Assembly: GCA_963741755.1 (NCBI GenBank)
Contig: CAVUJG010000020.1
Coordinates: 1-64,000 of the forward strand
Source: Sva-07 sp963741755
Lineage (GTDB): Bacteria; Actinomycetota; Acidimicrobiia; Acidimicrobiales; Ilumatobacteraceae
DNA: 64,000 bases
Direction: 5' to 3'
Shown here: positions 1-8,149 of the stretch, piece after piece
Numbering within the stretch: position 1 is the first letter of the stretch
Layout of the letters: every line of letters starts with the position of its first letter
Position numbers and translations under genes: made by a program
Notes under the pieces: generated by a model
Told to the model about the DNA's origin: nothing
Database searches by the model: none
Seen by the model: the letters and a program-made list of their open reading frames with translations, nothing else

Positions 1-26
1 CGTCGATAGTGTTCGTGGTGCTCACG

Positions 27-110
27 AAGCGGGGCTGGTTCCGCGTGAGTGACGGAGGAATCCGTCGGGTACATGCGGTTCCCCACCGCACCCGAGAGCA
101 GGAGAACACC
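27..110 (+). promoter_or_regulatory. Candidate leader RNA (copy A) upstream of the KimA-like gene
   Basis: This 84-nt block aligns without gaps to 3987-4070, just upstream of amt, with about 53 identical positions. The conserved blocks are AGCGGGGCTGG, CCGTCGGG, CCCGA and AGCAGGAGAAC. Possible hairpins are GCGG/CCGC (29-32 with 41-44), GACGG/CCGTC (51-55 with 62-66) and an outer CGGG/CCCG pairing (66-69 with 91-94). The last block contains the AGGAG Shine-Dalgarno of the next start. Finding it before two different cation-transport genes suggests a cis-regulatory RNA or a shared protein-binding site. I cannot assign it to a known class. The ydaO/c-di-AMP riboswitch controls KimA in Bacillus and is the natural comparison, but the match is only partial. 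Confidence 0.55.
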
Positions 111-170
111 TTGACGTCATTCATGACGGTCGACACGGCTCGTCGAGCCGACCAAGACCCGCGGCCGTGA
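111..170 (+). CDS. Possible 19-codon leader peptide ahead of the KimA-like gene
   Basis: A TTG codon at 111 lies seven bases after the AGGAG of the leader. It opens a 19-codon frame that ends at TGA 168-170, and this stop overlaps the GTG start of the KimA-like gene at 167 (GTGA). The upstream SD would therefore serve this small frame, and the transporter would be translated by coupling. The peptide (MTSFMTVDTARRADQDPRP) has no recognisable motif. Alternatively, a base is missing here and the transporter really starts at the TTG, as the matching leader places the SD directly before amt. Confidence 0.35.
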   Translation: MTSFMTVDTARRADQDPRP

Positions 171-2794
171 TCAGCCGTTGGAAACGCACGCTCGTCGGCT
201 CGCCGTTGGCGAGCGAGGACGAGCAACACCAGCGACTGGGCATTCCCACGGCGCTCGCAGTGTTCGCGTCCGATGCGATCTCATCGACGGCGTACGCCAG
301 CCAGGAAATCCTCATCGTCCTGATCCCGGCAGCGGGCCTCTCGGTGGCACTGAACCAACTGATCCCCATCTCGATCATCGTGATGGTGCTCTTGGTGCTG
401 GTCATCACGAGCTACCGCCAGACGATCTTCGCGTATCCGGGCGGTGGCGGGTCCTACGTCGTGTCGCGAGAGAACCTCGGTGAGACGCCGTCGCTGGTGG
501 CCGGCGCATCGCTGCTCGTCGACTACATCTTGACCGTGGCCGTGTCGGTGTCGGCCGGCGTCGCCGCGATCACCTCGGCGTTCCCAGGGCTGCGTCCCGA
601 GCGCGTCGAGATCTGTCTCGGGTTCATCGCGATCATGACGATCGCGAACCTCCGTGGACTCAAGGAATCCGGCCGGTTGTTCGCTGGCCCGACCTACGTG
701 TACATCGTCTCCCTCGGGGCGCTGATCGTGGTGGGTCTGATCCGGCTCGCAACCGGTGGGCTCGAACCGCTCGTACCGAACACCGAGGCCGTGAATCAAT
801 TGACCGGCGGGAACGAACTCACCGGTCTGACCGTGCTGCTCTTCTTGCGGGCGTTCTCCTCCGGCGCCGTCGCCCTCACCGGCATCGAGGCCATCTCGAA
901 CGGGGTTCCCGCATTCAAGAAGCCGGAGTCGAAGCATGCGGCCACCACCTTGCTGCTGATGGGAACGATCCTCGCGACGTTCTTCTTCGGGATCTCGGTG
1001 CTGGCGAGTCGCCTGCGTCCGACACCGAGCGAGGGCGAGACACTGCTGTCGATCATGGGGCGCGAGGTGTTCAACGGCGAAAGCCTGCCGTACTACATCC
1101 TCCAGTTCTCCACGTTCGCGATCCTGATCCTCGCTGCGAACACGGCATTCGCCGACTTCCCCAGGGTGTCGTCGATCCTGGCCCAGGACGGATATCTGCC
1201 TGCGCAGTTGAAGAACCGCGGCGATCGGCTCGTGTTCTCCAACGGCATCCTGGCGCTGGCCGCCGTGGCGGCGGTGTTGATCGTGGTCTTCTCCGGCGAC
1301 ACGAGCAAGCTCATCCCGCTGTACGCGGTCGGCGTGTTCTGCGGCTTCACGCTCTCGCAGATCGGCATGGTGCGTCACCACCAGAAGCTGCGTGAGCCCG
1401 GCTGGAAGCGCGGCGCGATCGTCAACACGATCGGTGCGATCGCGACGTTCATCGTGTTGATCGTCGTGCTGGTGTCGAAATTCACGATCGGAGCATGGAT
1501 CCCTGCCGTGCTGATTCCGATCATCGTGTACGGGTTCAGGCGCATCAAGCGCCACTACAACGGCGTTCGAGCGGCGCTGAAGGTCGAGCCGGGCGACATC
1601 ATTCCTCGCCACTCGCACACGGTGGTGATCCTCGTGGGCACCGTCAATCTCGGCGTGCTCAAGGCGGTGGCCTATGCACGTTCGATGCGTCCCGATCGAC
1701 TCGTGGCGATCAGTGTCGTCAATTCTGCCGAGGAGGAGTCGGCGGTGGTCGACGCATGGGAGGACTTCGGGCTTCCCGTCGAGTTGCGGACGATCTTCTC
1801 GCCGTTCCGCGACCTGACCGGTCCGGTCATGCAGCTCATCGACGAACTCGACGCCGAGAGCCCAGATGACGTGGTCACCGTCGTCATCCCCGAGTTCGTC
1901 GTCGAGCACTGGTGGGACCAGGCGCTCCACAACCAGAGTGCGCTGTTGATCAAGACGAAGCTGCGTCAACGCCCGAATACGGCGATTCTGTCGGTGCCGG
2001 TACAGGTCGGCGACCTGAACGAAGCGCCTCGCCGTCCGGCCGAGCGCGGTCGAGATCCTCGAGCGCAATCAGAAAGAGGTGCTGTGAGCCAGTCCAACGC
2101 GCAGAACGAGCAGCGGCCCGCCGTTGGCCACGTCGTGATCGTCGGGTGCGGGCGCGTCGGCGCCGGCCTCGCCGAACGGATGCTGGGCCACGATCACACG
2201 GTGGCGGTGATCGACACCGAACGCGCTGCGTTCAAGCGGCTCGCCCATCTCGACGTCGAGCAGGTCGAAGGCGTCGGCTACGACCGAGACACGCTCCGAC
2301 GTGCCGGCATCGAACGGGCCGTCGCGCTCGCGGCGGTCACCAATGGCGACAACAGCAACATCGTCGTCGCCCGCACCGGACGCGAGGCGTTCGGCGTTCG
2401 CCGAGTGTTTGCCCGCATCTACGACATGCGCCGCGCCGCCGTGTACGAACGCCTCGGGATTCCGACGGTTGCATCGGCGCGGCTCACGATCGACATGTCG
2501 ATGCGTCAGTTGCTCCCGCTCGACGATGCCGTCCGGTGGGTCGACCCCAGTGCGCAGGTCTGTCTGGTCGAGCGGCCGGCGTCGCGAGCGCTGATCGGCA
2601 CGAGCGTCAGACAGCTCGAATCCGACGGCACGGTGCGACTCGCCGCGCTGCGTCGCCTCGGGGTCAGCGTGGTTCCGACGGCTGATCTCGTTGTTCAGGA
2701 GGGTGACCTGCTGTATCTGATGGTGCCGAACGATCAGGTGGCCGAACTTCAGTCCGCCTGGGCCGATGCCGGCGAAGGGAAGGTGACGTCGTGA
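167..2794 (+). CDS. kimA: KimA-type potassium/proton symporter, read through into a TrkA/RCK regulator
   Basis: Residues 1 to about 615 form an APC-superfamily transporter of the KimA type. There is an N-terminal SDAISSTAYASQEIL stretch, a YPGGGGSY motif after the second helix, about twelve hydrophobic helices and a cytosolic domain. The family imports potassium with protons and is shut by c-di-AMP in Bacillus. Residues from about 640 on are a separate TrkA-N/TrkA-C regulator with the Rossmann motif GCGRVGAG. The linker looks like an artefact: one base shift near 2018-2045 would end the transporter at TGA 2085-2087 (tail EILERNQKEVL), overlapping an internal GTG at 2084 that starts the TrkA protein. 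The true content is probably a permease (167-2087) plus TrkA (2084-2794). The GTG at 167 is the only usual in-frame start. Confidence 0.85.
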   Translation: MISRWKRTLVGSPLASEDEQHQRLGIPTALAVFASDAISSTAYASQEILIVLIPAAGLSVALNQLIPISIIVMVLLVLVITSYRQTIFAYPGGGGSYVVSRENLGETPSLVAGASLLVDYILTVAVSVSAGVAAITSAFPGLRPERVEICLGFIAIMTIANLRGLKESGRLFAGPTYVYIVSLGALIVVGLIRLATGGLEPLVPNTEAVNQLTGGNELTGLTVLLFLRAFSSGAVALTGIEAISNGVPAFKKPESKHAATTLLLMGTILATFFFGISVLASRLRPTPSEGETLLSIMGREVFNGESLPYYILQFSTFAILILAANTAFADFPRVSSILAQDGYLPAQLKNRGDRLVFSNGILALAAVAAVLIVVFSGDTSKLIPLYAVGVFCGFTLSQIGMVRHHQKLREPGWKRGAIVNTIGAIATFIVLIVVLVSKFTIGAWIPAVLIPIIVYGFRRIKRHYNGVRAALKVEPGDIIPRHSHTVVILVGTVNLGVLKAVAYARSMRPDRLVAISVVNSAEEESAVVDAWEDFGLPVELRTIFSPFRDLTGPVMQLIDELDAESPDDVVTVVIPEFVVEHWWDQALHNQSALLIKTKLRQRPNTAILSVPVQVGDLNEAPRRPAERGRDPRAQSERGAVSQSNAQNEQRPAVGHVVIVGCGRVGAGLAERMLGHDHTVAVIDTERAAFKRLAHLDVEQVEGVGYDRDTLRRAGIERAVALAAVTNGDNSNIVVARTGREAFGVRRVFARIYDMRRAAVYERLGIPTVASARLTIDMSMRQLLPLDDAVRWVDPSAQVCLVERPASRALIGTSVRQLESDGTVRLAALRRLGVSVVPTADLVVQEGDLLYLMVPNDQVAELQSAWADAGEGKVTS
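2018..2087 (+). other. Suspected one-base indel joining the permease and TrkA genes; internal GTG start at 2084
   Basis: In the current frame this stretch encodes an arginine-rich linker. Read one base over, it encodes a normal-looking tail that ends at TGA 2085-2087. That stop overlaps GTG 2084-2086, which is preceded by the SD-like AGAAAGAGG. GTGA junctions are the usual arrangement between neighbouring genes in this window, including the next one at 2791. The fusion is therefore more likely an indel than a true two-domain protein. Confidence 0.6.
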
Positions 2795-3459
2795 GGATCG
2801 TGATCGTTGGCGCAGGCAAGGTCGGGACCTTCATCGCCGAAGACCTCGTCGGGAACGGCCATGAAGTGATCGTCGTCGAACGTGACCATCACCAGGTGGA
2901 GCGTCGCCGTGTCGGGTCCGGTCTCGGTTCGATCAGTTGGGTCGTCGCCGACGCCTGCGAGATCAGCGAACTGGCGCGAGCCGAGCCGGAGCGCGCCGAC
3001 GTGTTGCTGGCGGTGACCGGCGACGACGAGGACAACCTCGTGGCATCGTTGCTCGCCAAGCAGGAGTTCGGCGTGCCTCGGGTGATCGCCCGTGTGAATC
3101 ATCCGGCCAACGAGTGGATGTTCACCGAGATGTGGGGCGTCGACATCGCGGTGTCGGCTCCGCACCTGCTGTCGGCGTTGGTCGAAGAGGCCGTGTCGGT
3201 TGGTTCGATCGTGCGGTTGCTGCAGGTGGCCGGCGGAAAGGCCCGGCTGATCGAGGTGACGCTGTCCGACGACAGTCCGGTCATCGGCCGGCAACTCGTC
3301 GATGCGGGTTTCCCGCGCGGATCGAGCGTGGTTGCGATCGTTCGTTCCGGCAATGTAGTGGTGCCTCGTGGTGACACGTCGTTCCACGTCGGCGACGAAG
3401 TGATCGTGCTCGTGACCGACGAGGCCGAAGCCGAGGTCACCGCCCTCCTCGTCCGCTGA
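2791..3459 (+). CDS. TrkA-family potassium uptake regulator (RCK domain)
   Basis: This 222-residue protein starts with a nucleotide-binding Rossmann segment (MRIVIVGAGKVGTFIAED), an acidic ERD after the second strand typical of NAD(H)-binding RCK domains, and a C-terminal TrkA-C domain from about residue 140. It would be a cytosolic gating subunit that senses nucleotide and controls potassium flux. The GTG start overlaps the preceding TGA by GTGA, so it is translationally coupled to the upstream permease/TrkA frame. Actinobacteria often place a KimA-like permease beside two TrkA proteins, which fits this arrangement. The paired TrkA proteins (CeoB/CeoC-like) may form a heteromer with the permease or another channel. 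Confidence 0.88.
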   Translation: MRIVIVGAGKVGTFIAEDLVGNGHEVIVVERDHHQVERRRVGSGLGSISWVVADACEISELARAEPERADVLLAVTGDDEDNLVASLLAKQEFGVPRVIARVNHPANEWMFTEMWGVDIAVSAPHLLSALVEEAVSVGSIVRLLQVAGGKARLIEVTLSDDSPVIGRQLVDAGFPRGSSVVAIVRSGNVVVPRGDTSFHVGDEVIVLVTDEAEAEVTALLVR

Positions 3460-3465
3460 TCGTTA

Positions 3466-3488
3466 CGTCTGGGATCAGACCCCAGACG
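3466..3488. terminator. Palindromic hairpin between convergent genes
   Basis: CGTCTGGG and CCCAGACG form an 8-bp perfect stem around ATCAGAC. It lies just after the TrkA stop and before the end of the opposite-strand OB-fold gene, so it can serve as a bidirectional terminator. Its core (TCTGG...CCAGA) recurs at 5483-5515. Confidence 0.6.
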
Positions 3489-3509
3489 AAACGGCTACAA
3501 GGCGCCGAC

Positions 3510-3922
3510 CTACGGGAGAACGGTGTACGCGGGGTTGACGACGACGAGTTGACCTCGGGCGCGGTGGGCGACACCTTCGAACACGACGGCACGCCCGGCA
3601 TCGAGGCCGAGGATGCGTGACCTGCCGGTGAAAAGTGCGACGGCCGAGCCGGTTCCGTCGTTGACCGTGACGCGCAGCATCGGTTGGTTGCCCGGCGACG
3701 ATCGGTGTTGACTTCGCACCTCGCCGCCGAAGCGAACGGGGCATCGTTCGACCACCTCGCTGATCGAGCTCATTTCCACTCCGTTGAATCGACGCTGCAG
3801 ACGGCGCGCGTCGAGTTCGGCCACGGATCCCGCGAGGCGCTTCTGCAGGCCCGGTTCAGCACGACTCACGACGTGCAAGGTATCGCTCGGATCCTTCGCG
3901 ATGACGCTCGGGCCGCTGTTCA
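3510..3922 (-). CDS. OB-fold nucleic-acid-binding domain protein
   Basis: The protein of about 137 residues resembles the small OB-fold proteins that actinobacteria encode beside TrkA/potassium genes. The C-terminal half has the beta-strand pattern LRVTVNDGTGSAVALFTGR followed by GLDAGRAVVFEGVA, close to the RecG/tRNA-anticodon type OB fold. The reading frame stays open to 4070, but that would cover the amt leader at 3987-4070. I therefore place the start at ATG 3922 (MNSGPSVIAKD); a start at the internal Met before SSISEVVERC is also possible. It is convergent with trkA and divergent from amt. Its role is not known; binding of nucleic acid is inferred from the fold. Confidence 0.65.
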
Positions 3923-3986
3923 TGCTGCCGTCACACGGCGGCCATCGATGGGAAACGCGACCCCGCAACGATGCGTCCACTCGTTG

Positions 3987-4070
3987 TAGCGGGGCTGGAA
4001 CCGCACGAGCGGGCCTGACGACCGTCGGGCACGGGGCGCACCGCAAGGTGCCCGAAAGCAGGAGAACCAA
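3987..4070 (+). promoter_or_regulatory. Candidate leader RNA (copy B) upstream of amt
   Basis: This is the counterpart of 27-110, aligned without gaps over 84 positions. Here the distal hairpin is GGGCAC/GTGCCC (4027-4032 with 4048-4053), where copy A has CGGG/CCCG with a different inner sequence: structure kept, sequence changed. An extra upstream stem, CCCCG-CAACGA (3961-3971) with TCGTTG and CGGGG (3981-3994), can form. The conserved AGCAGGAGAAC carries the SD for the amt ATG at 4074. Confidence 0.55.
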
Positions 4071-4073
4071 TTC

Positions 4074-5481
4074 ATGTCAGCCTTCCTCATGGTGGGGCCC
4101 GATGTCGACGCGCCCACAGCGGCGTTGTCGCTCAACCTTCTCTGGATCGTCATCGGCGCGGCCCTCGTGATCTTCATGCAGGCCGGATTCGCGATGGTCG
4201 AGACCGGATTCTGTCGGAGCAAACACGCCGCGCACGTGGTGTCGACGAACTTCATGATCTTCGGATTGGGGTTCGTCGGCTTCTTCTTCTGCGGGTTCGC
4301 CTTCATGTTCGGCGGATTCTCCTACGCCGGTGTGTTCGGCATGGACGCTCCCGTCGGCGGAGCGCTGATCTCGGTCGGCGACTGGGTGTTCTTGTGGAAG
4401 GGCGGCTTCGGGCTCGGTGGTCTCGGCGACCAGGCCACGACGGCGTCGATCATGGCGTTCTTTCTCTACATGGTGGCGTTCATGGACACCACCGCGACGA
4501 TTCCCACCGGTTCGATGGCCGAACGGTGGAAGTGGGGATCGTTCGTGATCTGGGGCCTGTTCTGCGGCGCCATCTATTACCCGCTGTTCGGTGCGTGGAC
4601 CTGGGGCGGCGGCTGGCTGAGTCAGCTGGGCAACAACATCGGCCTCGGGTTCGGTTACGTCGACTTCGCCGGCTCGGGCGTCGTCCATGCCGTCGGAGGC
4701 GCCGCCGCGCTTGCCGGGGCGTTGATCCTCGGACCCCGCATCGGCAAGTTCGACAAGGACGGTACGCCACGTGCGTTGCTGGGCCACAACATCCCCATGG
4801 CGATGTTCGGCACGTTCATTCTGCTGTTCGGCTGGTTCGGGTTCAACGCGGCTTCGACCTTCGCGGCCACCGACATCCAGTTCGCCACCGTCGCCGCGAA
4901 CACCGCGATCGCTGCGGCGTTCGGTTCGGTCGCGGCGTTGTTCTGGGTGACACGCCGAACCGGCAAGCCCGATCCGTCGATGATGGTGAACGGAATGCTT
5001 GCCGGCCTCGTTGCGATCACGGCGCCGTGCGCATTCGTGCAGCCGTGGGCCGCCGCCGTGATCGGACTGCTCGCCGGACTTCATCGTCATCGAGGTCGTG
5101 TGGTTCATCGAGCGGCGTCTCAAGATCGATGATCCGGTCGGCGCAATCGCGGTGCACGGCGTGTGTGGCCTGTTCGGCGTTCTGGCTGTCGGCATCTTCT
5201 CCGACGGCTCGTACGGCGCTGGTTGGAACGTCACGGACACCGCCGAGACTGCCGGCAAGGGTGTCACCGGAGTGCTGTACGACCTCGATCTGGGTCTCCG
5301 CCAGCTCGGCGCACAAGCGGTGGGCGTCCTGGTGATCTGCACCGTGATCTTCGGGCTCGCCTACGGCTTCTTCTACTTCCAGAACAAGTTCACCAAGGGT
5401 GGAATCCGTCCGACCGCTGAGGACGAGATCGCCGGCCTGGACGGTGCCGAGATGGGCGTCCCGGCCTACTCCCACGACTGA
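4074..5481 (+). CDS. amt: Ammonium transporter Amt (one-base frameshift near 5080)
   Basis: This is an Amt/MEP/Rh channel protein of about 468 residues with eleven expected helices. Diagnostic stretches are QAGFAMVETGFCRSKHAAHVV near residues 36-56, GSGVVHAVGG with the first pore histidine at residue 205, and AIAVHGVCGLFGVLAVG with the second twin histidine. The C-terminal tail (GLDGAEMGVPAYSHD) is of the type that contacts GlnK, although no glnK is visible nearby. The frame breaks at about 5078-5083 (GGACTTCATCG): dropping one base restores LLAGFIVIEVVWFIERR. Translation starts at ATG 4074 directly after the leader's AGGAG. The protein should take up ammonium across the cytoplasmic membrane when nitrogen is scarce. 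Confidence 0.93.
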
Positions 5482-5482
5482 C

Positions 5483-5515
5483 ACGTACATCTGGTGTCAG
5501 CCACCAGATGTACGT
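5483..5515. terminator. Strong 14-bp hairpin terminator after amt
   Basis: ACGTACATCTGGTG and CACCAGATGTACGT are perfect complements around a TCAGC loop, directly after the amt stop and before the convergent DUF952 gene. The sequence ACCAGATGTACGTC recurs at 56461-56475, and the TCTGG/CCAGA core recurs at 3466-3488. Confidence 0.8.
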
Positions 5516-5522
5516 CCGGAGG

Positions 5523-5898
5523 TCAGAGCGTGTCGGTCGTCCACACGTCGTCGGTGGTGCGGAGCCACAGGACGGCGTGGTGGACAGCGACCACCGGCAG
5601 CGGTCCGTAGATGTGAGGGAACAGCACATCGAGGCCTGCTGCCGGTGGTTCGTACACGATCGGCGAATGCACGCAGTTCGGGATCGATGGTCAGCACCAC
5701 GAGCTGGTCGAGGTCGGCGTAGAACCGGTTGGCGGTGTCCTGCAGTTGTTCACGCGTCGAGCAGTGGATGAAGCCCTCCTGCTCGAGGGTGACCCCACGG
5801 GTCGACATCCGGTACTCGCCGGTTGCGAACGCTGCGGCCCAGTCGTCGGGGAGGGCCATGTGGAAGATCGGCTCGTCGTGGGGCGTCTGGTCGCTCAT
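5523..5898 (-). CDS. DUF952 family protein (frameshifted near 5665)
   Basis: The N-terminal part reads IFHMALPDDWAAA, GEYRMSTRG and GFIHCST, the signature of the DUF952 family of about 110 residues. The current frame then degenerates near 5660-5680. One base over, it continues as SPIVYEPPAAGLDVLFPHIYG and ends at the stop 5523-5525, which matches the family's usual FPHIYGPL ending. The ATG at 5898 lies two bases from the photolyase stop at 5901, so the gene is likely the last in that operon. The function of DUF952 is not established. Confidence 0.8.
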
Positions 5899-5900
5899 CG

Positions 5901-7406
5901 TCACAGCGTGCCGTCGTCGAGTCGACGTCGCACCTCGACGGCGCGTTCGCGGACGGCGGGCAGGTCGGACAACTGCTCGGACGCCCGCACCTGTCGCGCG
6001 ATTCGGGGGTTCTTCACCAGCAGGTCGTGGTGGCGCGCCAGGAAGTCCCAGTAGAGCGTCGTGAACGGACACGCGTCGTCGCCGACGCGCTGCTTGCGGT
6101 CGTAGCGGCACGAACGGCAGTAGTCGCTCATCGTGTCGATGTAGTTGCCGCCGGCCGCGTACGGCTTGGTGGCCATCATGCCGCCGTCGGCCCACTGGCT
6201 CATCCCGATCACGTTCGGCAACATCACCCATTCGGCTCCGTCGACGAAGCTCGACCACATCCACTCGGTCATGTCCCACGGGTCGACGCCGTGCAGCATC
6301 GCCAGGTTGCCGAGCACCATCAGGCGCTGGATGTGGTGGTTGTAGGCGCGGTCGTGCAGCGTCGTCATGCAAGTTGCGCACGCAGTTCATGTCGGTGCTC
6401 GCCTCACCGCGGAACACGGGCGGCACCGGCCGGTCAGCGCCGAGTGCGTTGCGGTCGCGGTAGTCGGGCATCCACAGCCAGTAGACGCCCCACACGTACT
6501 CGCGCCAACCGATCACCTGACGGATGAAGCCCTCAGCCGAAGCGATCGGCACCCGCCCCTCATCGAACGCGTCCTGGACGGCGTCGCAGACTTCGCCCGG
6601 CAGGAGCAGTCCGACATTCATGTACGGCGACAGCACCGAGTGGGCGAGATGCCACGACCGTTCGACCATCGCGTCCTCGTGCGGTCCGAACATCGGGAGC
6701 ACCTCGTCGATGAAGTGACGCAGGCGAGCGAGCGCCCCATGACGTGACGTCGCCCACGTGCCGTCGGGGTCGGCGCCCCAGCAGCCGTCGGGAAGGTCGG
6801 CAAGCACCGCTCGGTCGAGCTCGTCGAGTCGTGACTGCTGCGGTTGCGGCCACGGCGAGTCTCGGTCTTCGGTGGGCGTTGCCGGTTCTCGTCGTCGTAG
6901 TTCCAACGGCCGGTGACCGGCTCGTCACCCTCCATCAGGTAGCCGAGCCGCCGACGCTGCCAGCGGTAGAAGTCCTCCATCTTGAGCTGCTTGCGCCCGC
7001 CCGCCCAGTCGGCGAAGTCGTCGTAGTGACAGAGGAACTGGTTCGACCTCACCGTGGCAACGCCCAAGGCGCGCAACAGCTCGAGTCCGTCCCAGCTCGC
7101 CGGCTCGGTTGCAACCACGTCGACGGGCCCGAACGCTGCGACGTGCTCGTCGTATCCGCGGCGCAGCGAGTCGGCCTTCCGGTAGTCGACCTCGAACCCC
7201 GCAGCTCGCAACTCGTCGGCGAACCGTCGCATCGACGCAAGCACGAAGTGGGCGCGCTGGCGATGCCACCGTTTCCCGGTGAGCTTGGCGCGGCTCTCGA
7301 CCATCAGCACTCGATGGGTGGCCGGTGTGGCGTCGCGCAGTGCGCCGATGTCGCGGTTCAGCTGATCGCCGAGTACCCAGACCGTTGCTCGGGTCGGTGA
7401 CGTCAC
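5901..7406 (-). CDS. Iron-sulfur photolyase/cryptochrome-related protein (two frameshifts)
   Basis: The N-terminal Rossmann part (VWVLGDQLNRDIGAL, RWHRQRAHFVLASMRRFA, DFADWAGGRKQLKMEDFYRWQRRRLG) and the C-terminal FAD-binding helices match the deoxyribodipyrimidine photolyase-related family (PhrB, FeS-BCP). Four cysteines that bind a 4Fe-4S cluster in PhrB appear conserved: NCVRNLH, then CRSC and DDACPF. PhrB repairs 6-4 photoproducts, but activity here is inferred. Frame breaks near 6880 and near 6370 must be corrected to get one protein of about 500 residues. The GTG start at 7406 overlaps the TGA of the STAS gene (GTGA), indicating coupling to the Tad-locus genes upstream. Confidence 0.85.
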
Positions 7407-7726
7407 GCGATCGAGTCGCGCACGTTGACCGCCCGGTCGAATCGGGTCAGTGCCAATCGCTCGCGCAGGGCCGGTCGCGTGCACACCACTTCGAGATCAC
7501 CAGCGGAGTCACGGGCCGCCGCCGCGGCACCGAGCAGGATGCCGAGCCCCGCATCGTCGAGCACGCTGACCGCGTCGAGGTCGACGATGAGCGTGACGCC
7601 CGGGTATCGGCGCACCGCGCGGGAGAGGTCGTCGTGGAGGTGACCGACCGCAGCCAGGTCGACCACGCCGTCGACGGTGACGACGATGGAACCACCGACA
7701 TGGTCGAGCGTCGTGTGGACCTGCAT
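7403..7726 (-). CDS. STAS-domain protein lacking the phosphorylatable serine
   Basis: This 107-residue protein has the anti-sigma-factor-antagonist fold: beta strands at IVVTVDGVVDLAAV, TLIVDLDAVSVL, then GLGILLGAAAAAR. In SpoIIAA the loop reads D-S-S-G, with the second serine phosphorylated by the kinase. Here it reads D-D-A-G (residues 57-60), so the phospho-acceptor position is alanine. The protein is either permanently active as a partner or works outside classical partner switching. It is embedded after tadE and overlaps the photolyase gene, an unusual position. No partner kinase is visible in the window. Confidence 0.75.
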   Translation of the reverse strand: MQVHTTLDHVGGSIVVTVDGVVDLAAVGHLHDDLSRAVRRYPGVTLIVDLDAVSVLDDAGLGILLGAAAAARDSAGDLEVVCTRPALRERLALTRFDRAVNVRDSIA

Positions 7727-7774
7727 GGTCGTGCAGGATATGGCCGCTCGGCGTCCGGTGGCGTCCCGTGCGCG

Positions 7775-8131
7775 TCATGGCGGCTCCAACGCCATCGTTG
7801 CCGAGGCGGTGTGGGTCACCGGTCCGATCAGCGACCCGAGGATCGCTACGTCGACCGGATCGACGTACGTCACCGTCACGGTGACGGTTGATGCGCCGAG
7901 TGCTGTTGCCACGTCGATCGGCAGGCTGACCGCCCGGTTCGCAGCGTTCGCCGCCGCAGTGGCGGGAGTTCCCGACACCGCCGCGGCGCGTGCTCCTTCC
8001 CGGGCTGCCAGTTCGACGGCGAGCTCGTTGCGGACGGCCGTTCCCACGAGGACGAGTCCGAGGACCATCACCACCACGATCGGGAGGGCCAGCGCGAACT
8101 CGACCGATGCCTGACCGATCGAGTTGCGCAG
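7775..8131 (-). CDS. TadE-like pseudopilin
   Basis: The protein has the TadE signature: a positively charged N-terminus (RRLRNSIGQ), the prepilin-like SVEFALALPI and a single hydrophobic helix, followed by NELAVELAAREGARAAAVSG. The part after the helix is short (about 80 residues) and strand-rich. No ATG, GTG or TTG exists in frame between the pilin stop and the helix except the GTG run at 8071-8077, inside the helix. The start is therefore uncertain: I give a CTG at 8131, and another lost base is possible. It follows the pilin gene by about 20 bases. It should be a minor pilus subunit in the membrane. Confidence 0.65.
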   Translation of the reverse strand: MRNSIGQASVEFALALPIVVVMVLGLVLVGTAVRNELAVELAAREGARAAAVSGTPATAAANAANRAVSLPIDVATALGASTVTVTVTYVDPVDVAILGSLIGPVTHTASATMALEPP

Positions 8132-8149
8132 GCGGCGTGACCGCGGCGA

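Noticed and set aside
27..110. Assignment of the leader to the ydaO/c-di-AMP riboswitch
   Set aside because: Only the short CCCGA-AGC part resembles that aptamer. The expected GGGGUGAA-type core and overall fold cannot be placed. It is kept as an unassigned element.
281..2068. A 595-codon open frame on the minus strand opposite the KimA-like gene
   Set aside because: It is highly charged and repetitive (Arg/Asp/His-rich), as antisense frames of GC-rich genes are, and has no domain. The plus-strand frame encodes a clear transporter.
5078..5083. Programmed ribosomal frameshifting in amt
   Set aside because: There is no slippery heptamer, stem or pseudoknot that stands out, and many other genes in the window break in the same way, so an indel is more likely.
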